From Kitagawia praeruptora (Eukaryota; Streptophyta; Magnoliopsida; Apiales; Apiaceae), in NCBI GenBank assembly GCA_037693485.1, contig CM075347.1, positions 145,589,501 to 145,653,500 of the forward strand: a stretch of DNA of 64,000 bases, in the 5' to 3' direction. Position 1 is the first letter of the stretch. Each line of letters begins with the position of its first letter. Under the pieces are notes generated by a model. The model searched no databases. It was not told where the DNA came from and saw only the letters and a program-made list of their open reading frames with translations. A program made the translations under genes and the position numbers. Positions 57,501 through 64,000 of the stretch are shown here, piece by piece.

Positions 57501-57870
57501 TAAGAAGCAAAAGTCTATCTCCACATCAACTGCAGAAGCTGAGTACATTGCTGCTGGAAGCTGTTGTGCTCAGATCATGTGGATGAGAAATCAGCTAATG
57601 GACTATGGTTTGTCATTTTTAAAAATACCTATTTATTGTGATAACCAAAGTGCTATTGCTATGACAGGAAATCCAGTTCAACATTCTCTTACAAAGCACA
57701 TCAGCATCAGGTATCACTTCATAAGAGAACAAGTACTGGAAGGAACAATTGAACTTCATTTTGTTCCTACTGATCAACAGTTAGCTGATATATTCACCAA
57801 GCCACTTCCTGAGGCTACTTTTACAAAGTTGGTGAATGAACTTGGAATGGTAAACTATGGCAGTTCCTGA
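54565..57870 (+). CDS. Pol of element B: protease, integrase, reverse transcriptase, RNase H
   Basis: The frame opens at 54565 directly after a stop (54562-54564), so it does not overlap gag. Protease MDSGCSVHMTGD; pre-integrase zinc region (HKKLSHLNF, CDACQKAK); integrase D,D,E (HLDLFGP, RSDNGTEF, QNGVVERKNR); a Ser/Asp-rich linker near 55900-56200; reverse transcriptase (QMDVKSAFLNGE, YVDDIIFGST); RNase H (GYSDADFAGC, STAEAEYIAA, KHISIRYHFIRE, LADIFTKPL). About 1100 aa with no stops and all catalytic motifs intact. There is no ATG near the start, so it must be expressed as part of a gag-pol product or from a spliced RNA. Confidence 0.93.
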   Translation: MQGKKKNVLVMDSGCSVHMTGDKTLLSEFEEKAGPTVSYGDGNIGQTLGYGSIVIGNVIIEKVALVKGLKHNLLSVSQITDRGYRVNFNDTHFEVISKSTGKIALTGQRHGNIYEANIHTNTENPTTCLISKASVDESWNWHKKLSHLNFNNINELVKKDLVRGLPKALYTPDGLCDACQKAKQRRTSFKSKSESSIDEPYHMLHLDLFGPVNIMSISKKRYTLVIVDEYTRFTWVYFLHRKDETAEILLDHVRLIETGTEYKVKILRSDNGTEFKNSAMEEFCKYKGIVQQFSAPGTPQQNGVVERKNRTLIEAGRTMLEEAKLPTYFWAEAVNTACYTQNITLINRHGVTPYQMIKEKKPSLKHLHVFGCKCFVLRPHPEQLGKFETKADEAIFIGYPTTRAFKVYNLRTKTVMESINVSFDDRKLTGIQEDSHDSLTFANEATNNPDEVTADTDILSDPDDRSIPDQTPVTDDDSNNANVEGEQERDITSDDSTQTSSRDSSETDSSDNQDSTSEEDNTISGGASSNSSSFEENTNPGGASSSRNDLPSARKWTKSHTPDLIIGNPEAGVKTRSATKNECLYNNFLSKEEPKKVEDALKDADWVTAMQEELNEFERNEVWKLVPRPKGRSIVGTKWVFRNKTDSDGTIVRNKARLVAKGYSQQEGIDYDETFAPVARLEAIRIFLAYAAHKKFKVFQMDVKSAFLNGELEEEVYVEQPPGFIDPKHPDHVYRLDKALYGLKQAPRAWYETLAQFLLESGFNRGTIDKTLFYLNHGKDLLLVQIYVDDIIFGSTNTKLCEKFSKLMQSRYQMSMMGEMSYFLGLQVKQTDEGIFINQSKYTKNLLKRFNMQDSSTASTPIATATKLDPDQGTEVDVTNYRGMIGSLLYLTASRPDIMYATCLCARFQANPREPHLIAVKRIFRYLKGTSSLGLWYARESDFSLCGYSDADFAGCKIDRKSTSGSCQFLGGRLVSWFSKKQKSISTSTAEAEYIAAGSCCAQIMWMRNQLMDYGLSFLKIPIYCDNQSAIAMTGNPVQHSLTKHISIRYHFIREQVLEGTIELHFVPTDQQLADIFTKPLPEATFTKLVNELGMVNYGSS

Positions 57871-59102
57871 GAAAAAGAGGTCATCAGATACTGACGACCT
57901 GCAAATACTGATGGAAAGTCAATCCTGACAGTGGTCAACGTCGAATCCTGATGCAACGATTCGATAATCAGTATTTTGTCAGAGTCTAACTATCTTCATT
58001 TTATCTCAATTTCCTGATTCAAGTTATGTTTAATGTTATTGAATTCCTGATAATGTGATTACTTTAATTAGTCCTCATATTTAAATGTCAGATAACATGT
58101 TCAATCAGGAAAAACATTGAATAGAATAGAATAAACAAAATTTTTCATTGATAATAAGAAAGAGTTTACATTCAAAGATTACATCTTTTGTGTTCTCTAT
58201 CTACTAATCTATTCAATAGGAAATAAGAGACCAATCCACTCCATTGTTAATAGCCATCCCAGATCCCATCTTTGCCACTTTGTTTGGGTGGAAGTTGACA
58301 GGGATAAGGTTATTTTTGCTGACATATTCATTAACAATGGTTGATGGAGCTGGATGAGGATGCCTTAGATGAAAGCCAAGCGAATGCTGTTTGGAGGGCA
58401 GCATCTATGTCGATCACTTTTGCAGGTTTTTCCTTCTCGATTTCTTCGAGACCTGCATCCATCTGCAACCAGAGAGTCTCCAGTTGTCTTTCCCGGTCGA
58501 AAGCATCAAACTCTTCACGAGTATAACTAAATATATCTCTTTTATCTAAGAGATGGAGGTTTTTCTCAATGATGGTAAGGTTTGACATTGCTAAAACTTT
58601 TGATGAGAAAGGTTTTTCTTAACAGGAGAGAATGAAGCGTTAAAGAAGTAAGTGGACAAGTCTCTAAGATTAAATAGAGGAGGGTGGAACGAGAATATGA
58701 AACGATTCATATTACTGGTGCAAGTACCAGGTATTATTCAATTGTGATGTTTTAAATTTCTTTATTTAAAACAAAATTACCATGTTTTATTTTGGTCACA
58801 ATTTTATTTTCCGAATAATATGTAGCGCGTGTGCACACTCGATGCTTACACACAGTTATATATGTAAGTCACTACGCGTGTAATCCTCACCACTCTCTCA
58901 CGTAATTTGGTCCATTACTTTAGCCTAAACGAATGATTTACTGACACCTGTTTTTGAGAAGTTACAAGTATTGTCCAAAATCAATTAAGTTTACTAATTG
59001 ATTTAGTTTTCTCAAACTATCAGTAAAGCATCGTCTCTCTTTGTCTTTACACTATCAAACCCTAATTTCAAAATTAACACATCTTTTGTGTTTGAAATTG
59101 CA
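57871..59102. other. Spacer between pol and ORF3 of element B
   Basis: 1.2 kb. The first 100 bp are rich in ATCCTGATG, ATACTGACG and related words also seen in the LTR and in 47870-48080. The middle carries a minus-strand ORF. The end (58930-59102) is a CT-rich leader with AAACCCTAATTTC, before the ORF3 ATG. Confidence 0.6.
58331..58588 (-). CDS. Small antisense ORF (85 aa) in the element B spacer
   Basis: The minus-strand frame starts MSNLTIIEKNLHLLDKRDIF and is acidic, helical and rich in charged residues, with a Ser run near its end. Upstream on the minus strand is a TATA-like CTATTTAAT (58669-58677, about 80 bp before the ATG) and a pyrimidine-rich leader. An overlapping minus frame (58213-58404) continues with plausible coding sequence (NNLIPVNFHPNK), so the original protein may have been longer and shifted by an indel. 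I recognise no family. It is head-to-head with ORF3. Antisense extra ORFs are known in some plant LTR elements; whether this one is expressed is unknown. It could be chance. Confidence 0.4.
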   Translation of the reverse strand: MSNLTIIEKNLHLLDKRDIFSYTREEFDAFDRERQLETLWLQMDAGLEEIEKEKPAKVIDIDAALQTAFAWLSSKASSSSSINHC

Positions 59103-62100
59103 ATGGAGAACTTATACATGAATAGCAAGGTGGTAATCAATGGAGTTACGTTTAATACTAATAACTTCACTGCAGTTCTAGATCATCAGGACTTGCCGAG
59201 TGATTTCCACATTATTCAGGACTTTTTGGCCTCAAGCCCAATCAATTATGCTCTAACCCAACCTGCCAAGATATCTTTTAAGTCTGTTATGCAGGTTTGG
59301 AACACAAGTGTTTTTGGGAAAAGTCATCCATCAGAAAATCCTCAGATGAGCTTTGAATATGACAATGTTACATACTATGTGACACCTGAGATTGTCAATG
59401 CAGCCCTACACTTACCATCAATCATTGCTAACCCTGTGTTCAAAGTTACTGATGCAAAACTTCTTGAGTATGTTGTAAGCTTGGGTTACAATGGAACACC
59501 AAAGAAGTTTGGAGAGCTCTACAGGACAAAGCTCAAGAAGGAATGGAATTTCTTCTTTGACACAATCAGCAGATGTTTCTTGAATAAAGTGTCAAACTTT
59601 GATGCCTTACCCACTGGTTCAGCTAAAATTGGGTACTCTCTAATTCATGATCTCTCATTTGATTATGGTTCCTTTATACTAAAGGCATTAAGTGAAAGAA
59701 AAGCAGATAAATGTGGTTATGTTTGCTTTCTTAGATTTTTTCAATTAATATTTTCTCACTTATGTCCTCATGCTATTTTTGAGAATGATACAATTTTGCC
59801 GATATGTAAAATCTCAGATAACAATATAAAGAGTCTAATCAATTCTGATAAGGCAAATAAGTTTGTGGGATCTCCATACATTCCTGATGAAGTATGGTCT
59901 CTTTTAAGAAAGAGAATGCCTATTCAATATGGCTCAACAACTGGTGCTATGGAACAGGACCTTACACATCCTATTCGTGACACAAGCACACAACCCAAAC
60001 ACTTACCTAAACAGTTAACCACCTCTGGTGTCTCACAAAAGGCATCAGTTGTAGAATCAAAGAAATCAGCTAGATCTGATGTGTCTAAGAGGCAATCAGG
60101 GTCAAAGGATTTCTCCACTCCAACTCATTCTCAAATGAAGTCACAAGGGGGTGGACAAAAAGTTGTTGAAACATCTGGTTTGGATAAAGGAACAGGAGTG
60201 AAAAGGAAAGTTGTTCAAGGAGCTATTTCTGATTCTGATGATGATACAATGCCTATATCAGTCTTGTTGAAAAAGAAGGAGATTGATGTTGCTGATACAA
60301 GAGAAGTGGCTGTCTCTGAAAAGCCAAAGAAAAGAAGAAGATTAATCAGAAAAGGCAAATTTGTTGATCATACAGAATTTCTGAATTTTACTGATGATAT
60401 GGAAGGCAATCCTGATGTTGTTAATCAGGATGGATCATCAGTTCCTGACGCTACTGCTAATCCTGACATCTCTACTCCAAATAATTCACCTGTGAAGACT
60501 GTTGAGATTTCTGATTCTCCAGCATCTGCATCTCCAAAGAGAAGAATTATTGAGATGTCCGTTGATGAAGTAAATGCTATTGCTGCTCAGCTGGGTGTTA
60601 AACCTTCACCTCTTGAAGAAAAAACTGCTGAAGCAAATGTTTTTCACAGACATAAGAAACAGAGGACTACAGTGTCATCTCTGAAAGGATCCAGCCCACA
60701 AGAACTTGAACTTCAAAGGAGTTCAGAAGCTATTGCAGATCCAGTCACACAAGAACCACCTACTCAAAGTGTAGGTGCAGACATTTCTGAAGGAATAGTC
60801 CCACAAGAACCATCTTCTCAAAGGGAAGGTGAAGACAAGAATATTCCTGCCCCACAAGAACCATCTTCTCAAAGTGAAGATGCTGGCAAACTAAAATCAG
60901 CAGGGGAGTTTCCTGACAATGCTCAAGGGGCTTCTGAAATTGAAATTGAACTTGCTAGAAGTCTGGCAGAAAAAGCTGCTCATGATTTGCACATTGCTGA
61001 ATGTGATAGAGTGATTGCTGACACTGCATTTGAGGGAAGTACACAAGAACCTTTGACTCAAAGTGTTGAAGAAGCTTCAAAACCTCAGACTACACAAGAA
61101 CCATCAGTAGCAAATACTGATGCAAGTCATGCTATAGTTGCAGTGGTAAATCCTGATGAAAGCACTACTGATCCACTTATTCCATTGCTTATTGAGCCTA
61201 TTTCAGCAAGGCCAATGGATTCTTTAACTACTTCATCAGGTAACATCTCTTTCTCTACTTCATTTACTACTGATAGTATGATTATAGATAGACCTGATAA
61301 AAGGGATACCTCTATCTGTATGACTTCAGACAACTCTTCTCAGCCACCTCTTATTTCTTCACAATTAATGAGCCAGAACCTTTCTTGTGAGATTGAGAGT
61401 GAACATTTAGAGAAAAAGAAGAGTGATGAGAGGCAGTCTCCTGAACTGGCAAAAGGAGAGGTAGAAAAGAGTGAGAAGTTATTAACTTCTAGTGAGGTAG
61501 GAGTTGCTATTGAAATCAACTTAGGTAACATTATGAGAAGTGATGAGATCACTTTAAAAGAAAAGAGAGATTTAGGACATGTTACTAATTTGTCTGCAGG
61601 TCATCAGGATTCACCAGCTGTATCTACTGGTGTTTTGAAACTGAAAGGTATTATGCTTCCTGATGATGATGTTGAACATAAACTTCCTGAGGCTGGTGGT
61701 GGCTCAGATGATGATGATGATGATCATGCTGATCTTGAAACAAGGCAAATGCAGGCGGCTATAAAAGCAAGTCTCCAATCTACTTATGGGTCTTCAAGTA
61801 GATACATGCAGTCAATAACTGAAGAAGAATTCAGAGGGGAGTATACTTCACTTCTTCCACCTGATACTCGAGCTGCAAGGGGACATGAATGGGATACAGA
61901 ATGGAATAAACCTACTGCTGAGATGAATTTTCAAACTGCTATGTTTCATTCTGGTCATATTGCTACACGGATGCCGACACCTGAACTTAAGGCTCTTCTC
62001 AAAACCAATGCTCTTCTAGCAAAGGGATTGAGGAGTGAGATTGACTCAATGAAGGCTGCAACAGATAAATTTCAAGCGGGGATTCAAACATCTGTTTCTA

Positions 62101-64000
62101 TATCTGCTACTGCTTCTCAAGCACGCCTTCTCGCAGATGATATTAAAGCTCTTGACAGGAGATTGGATTCTAGAATGACTGTCTTGGAATCTAAAGTTGA
62201 TACTATCGATGAAACCCTCAAGCTTATATTGTCGTTCTTCATTCAGGACGATACTGATGTCAAAAAGGGGGAGAAGATAGTCAAAACAAAATGTTCACCT
62301 GATCCAGTTGTACAAAAGGATGATAATTCTGGAAATGATGGTGGTGCTGAGTCACATCAGAAAATTGAAACCTCTGATGCTGCTTTACTGATAAAGAGAA
62401 CGAATACTCAAACTAAGCAGTCAACTCATGTTTCTGAATCTGGAAAGAAGACAGTGACATCTGGTCAAACTCTGTCAACCATTCCTGAGGATGATGTGTA
62501 TGTGGAACAGGATGAAGATGCTGCTAATCTGTTTCATGAACTTGACACTGGGGATGGTCGTGTTCTTAAATTATTTCATAAAGACAAAAGAGTTCAACAG
62601 TATCATGCTGAGAAAGCACTTGTCTTATCTACTGAAGAAAATCCAAACATGACTACTGATGAGTTCTTAGAAGAACAGAACAGGATCCTTGAAGAGCTTG
62701 CAAAACAGAATAAAGCTCTTGCTGCAAGAAGAGGAAGAGGCAGAGGAGGAAGATACAGAAATAGAGGAAGATCATCTGCTCAAACTAGTTCAAGGCAAAC
62801 AAGATCTAGTGGAATCAAATTGAAAGATGTTTCTGAAAGTGAAAAGAAGAAAACTCCACTATCTCTTGCATCAACTCCAGATAACAAATTTAATGCTCCT
62901 GAAGAAATTGTAGAGGAGATATTGCCTTTGAAAAGGAAGAGTAAGGCAGCTGTTCAATCTACTGCATTTAATGAGAAGTCAGTCGTTGTTTCTGATTCTG
63001 AAATCTTAAAAGAACTTAAGATTATGATTCTTAAAGTTGTGGTTGAATTTCACAATGTGGAAGTTTCTGAAGATACATTGGAGTATGAACAAGAAAACTT
63101 CAGAAGATTTGAAAGAGAAAGTGAAGTCAGAGCTAAAGCCACAAAAGCAGAAAAGATAACAACCAGGGATTACTTAAGAAATGTTCATAGATCTGACAGG
63201 AAGTTATGGTATGATAGAGATAGATCTGTTCCTGAACATCAGCAGGATTATCCAACTAATGAGAAGAAGAAGAGTAAGAAGAAGGAGGTGGATAAGGCTG
63301 ATTATAGGAAACCAGTTGTATTCATATCAGCTGGATTGATAAAAGAGTCTTCTTTGATCAATGAATTTCTGATTGTTAAAACAGAGTCTACTACTTTTAT
63401 TGCTGAAAATCCACCAAAATGGGTGAATATGCAATCTGGCTTGAGAGGATGGGAACCTGGCACAAGAGGAGGAATTGGATATAGTCATGCACTGGTTATT
63501 TTCATTGCACAAACTGATCAATATGCTCTAGTTGACAAGATTGGGGATGAGTTAACTGTAGATCATCTTTGGAAACTTGAAGCTGTTGCTATTATTGCTG
63601 ATTGTCATGCTGATGCAAAGAAAATAGAGAAGCTGGTGTACTTCATGAAAGATGGAAGTGTGAAGAAGATTCCTATTCATGAATTGTTGTGTAAATCTGC
63701 AAAAGAACTGAAATATGTTCTGTATCTTCTCAGAAGTAAAAGAATAAATGTTCGTGAAAGAGAAGTTTATCAAAATTGGTGTGTCATGATTTACCTGAAG
63801 ATTAGACAGAGATTCATGGATGGAGGAACAAGGTATGATGGCAATTATATTCCCATGTACTTAAATTTAAGAGATAGAGAGGTTGAAATGAAGAAAGGTA
63901 CAGCTGTTAAAGAAGTGTATCTAGGCATGGAACAACTGTCTCTAAATCCAGATGGAAAGGAAATTGCTTATGTGTTGCTAAGTGACTTAGATCTTCCGAG
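59103..64000 (+). CDS. Giant ORF3 (env-position, SIRE-type) of element B, at least 1632 aa, runs off the window
   Basis: I translated this frame myself: it is open from ATG 59103 to the last base without a stop. The N-terminal 290 residues are homologous in pattern to ORF3 of element A (KKEWNFFFDT, KIGYSLIHD, FLRFFQLIF). Then come a basic PKKRRRLIRK patch (about 407) that could be a nuclear signal; degenerate repeats built on TQEPxTQS/PQEPSSQ (about 529-669); an acidic run followed by a ubiquitin-interacting-motif-like helix (about 868-893, MQAAIKASLQS); a coiled coil (about 960-1045); an RGG-type basic box, RRGRGRGGRYRNRGR (about 1206); and a C-terminal globular part. No signal peptide or membrane segment is apparent. 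The function is unknown. It may be a structural or RNA-binding accessory protein of the element; calling it an envelope protein is not supported by the sequence. Confidence 0.85.
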   Translation, partial: MENLYMNSKVVINGVTFNTNNFTAVLDHQDLPSDFHIIQDFLASSPINYALTQPAKISFKSVMQVWNTSVFGKSHPSENPQMSFEYDNVTYYVTPEIVNAALHLPSIIANPVFKVTDAKLLEYVVSLGYNGTPKKFGELYRTKLKKEWNFFFDTISRCFLNKVSNFDALPTGSAKIGYSLIHDLSFDYGSFILKALSERKADKCGYVCFLRFFQLIFSHLCPHAIFENDTILPICKISDNNIKSLINSDKANKFVGSPYIPDEVWSLLRKRMPIQYGSTTGAMEQDLTHPIRDTSTQPKHLPKQLTTSGVSQKASVVESKKSARSDVSKRQSGSKDFSTPTHSQMKSQGGGQKVVETSGLDKGTGVKRKVVQGAISDSDDDTMPISVLLKKKEIDVADTREVAVSEKPKKRRRLIRKGKFVDHTEFLNFTDDMEGNPDVVNQDGSSVPDATANPDISTPNNSPVKTVEISDSPASASPKRRIIEMSVDEVNAIAAQLGVKPSPLEEKTAEANVFHRHKKQRTTVSSLKGSSPQELELQRSSEAIADPVTQEPPTQSVGADISEGIVPQEPSSQREGEDKNIPAPQEPSSQSEDAGKLKSAGEFPDNAQGASEIEIELARSLAEKAAHDLHIAECDRVIADTAFEGSTQEPLTQSVEEASKPQTTQEPSVANTDASHAIVAVVNPDESTTDPLIPLLIEPISARPMDSLTTSSGNISFSTSFTTDSMIIDRPDKRDTSICMTSDNSSQPPLISSQLMSQNLSCEIESEHLEKKKSDERQSPELAKGEVEKSEKLLTSSEVGVAIEINLGNIMRSDEITLKEKRDLGHVTNLSAGHQDSPAVSTGVLKLKGIMLPDDDVEHKLPEAGGGSDDDDDDHADLETRQMQAAIKASLQSTYGSSSRYMQSITEEEFRGEYTSLLPPDTRAARGHEWDTEWNKPTAEMNFQTAMFHSGHIATRMPTPELKALLKTNALLAKGLRSEIDSMKAATDKFQAGIQTSVSISATASQARLLADDIKALDRRLDSRMTVLESKVDTIDETLKLILSFFIQDDTDVKKGEKIVKTKCSPDPVVQKDDNSGNDGGAESHQKIETSDAALLIKRTNTQTKQSTHVSESGKKTVTSGQTLSTIPEDDVYVEQDEDAANLFHELDTGDGRVLKLFHKDKRVQQYHAEKALVLSTEENPNMTTDEFLEEQNRILEELAKQNKALAARRGRGRGGRYRNRGRSSAQTSSRQTRSSGIKLKDVSESEKKKTPLSLASTPDNKFNAPEEIVEEILPLKRKSKAAVQSTAFNEKSVVVSDSEILKELKIMILKVVVEFHNVEVSEDTLEYEQENFRRFERESEVRAKATKAEKITTRDYLRNVHRSDRKLWYDRDRSVPEHQQDYPTNEKKKSKKKEVDKADYRKPVVFISAGLIKESSLINEFLIVKTESTTFIAENPPKWVNMQSGLRGWEPGTRGGIGYSHALVIFIAQTDQYALVDKIGDELTVDHLWKLEAVAIIADCHADAKKIEKLVYFMKDGSVKKIPIHELLCKSAKELKYVLYLLRSKRINVREREVYQNWCVMIYLKIRQRFMDGGTRYDGNYIPMYLNLRDREVEMKKGTAVKEVYLGMEQLSLNPDGKEIAYVLLSDLDLP

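Larger units (their letters stand above)
48496..64000 (+). mobile_element. SIRE/Maximus-type copia element B, truncated by window end
   Basis: 5' LTR, iMet primer site, gag (split by a CACTA element), pol, spacer and a giant ORF3 that is still open at the last base. The 3' LTR lies outside the window, so target duplication and age cannot be judged. Pol is about two-thirds similar to element A's by eye but differs throughout, so A and B are different families of one lineage. All visible frames are intact apart from the CACTA insertion. Confidence 0.9.

Overview
The window looks like nuclear DNA of a flowering plant, probably a eudicot. It is AT-rich and dominated by nested transposable elements. 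It holds Ty1/copia elements primed by initiator tRNA-Met, hAT, CACTA and Helitron pieces, a LINE relic, and a scrap of plastid rpoC2. I cannot assign a species. The only host-type gene I recognise is a broken LRR receptor kinase.

Region by region: 1-1.1 kb holds two adjacent hAT-type MITEs with 8-bp target duplications. 2.3-5.7 kb holds an LRR-XII-like receptor kinase pseudogene, with a nonsense codon early in exon 1 and a damaged intron acceptor. 5.93-31.64 kb is one minus-strand copia element with its AGTGT duplication. Two younger elements sit inside it: a small gypsy-derived LTR element (7.29-9.61 kb) in one LTR, and a complete plus-strand SIRE/Maximus-type copia element, here called A (10.08-24.23 kb), in the RNase H coding region. 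31.6-36 kb is flanking DNA with a few exon-like stretches I cannot identify. 36-46 kb is very AT-rich, with two Helitron 3' ends, a TIR element, diverged duplications, a 3.9-kb composite repeat array and the rpoC2 fragment. 46.07-46.83 kb is a short LINE-like insertion. 47.4-48.5 kb is unresolved LTR-like DNA with a GC-rich patch. From 48.5 kb to the window end lies a second SIRE-type element, B. Its gag is split by a 3.19-kb non-autonomous CACTA element, and its third reading frame runs off the window.

Elements A and B share a layout: LTR, iMet primer site, gag with zinc knuckles, pol in another frame, a motif-rich spacer, then a giant ORF3 (1584 aa in A; at least 1632 aa, still open, in B). 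The ORF3 proteins share an N-terminal domain and a general plan but show no clear envelope hallmarks. LTR divergence fits the nesting order: the outer copia element shows 8 substitutions over about 1.6 kb, while each inner element shows one.

Points most worth following up are the giant ORF3 family, matching clusters of TTCnnGAA (heat-shock-element-like) motifs in A's LTRs and just upstream of its ORF3, a small antisense ORF in B's spacer, and the two-frame gag/pol junctions.
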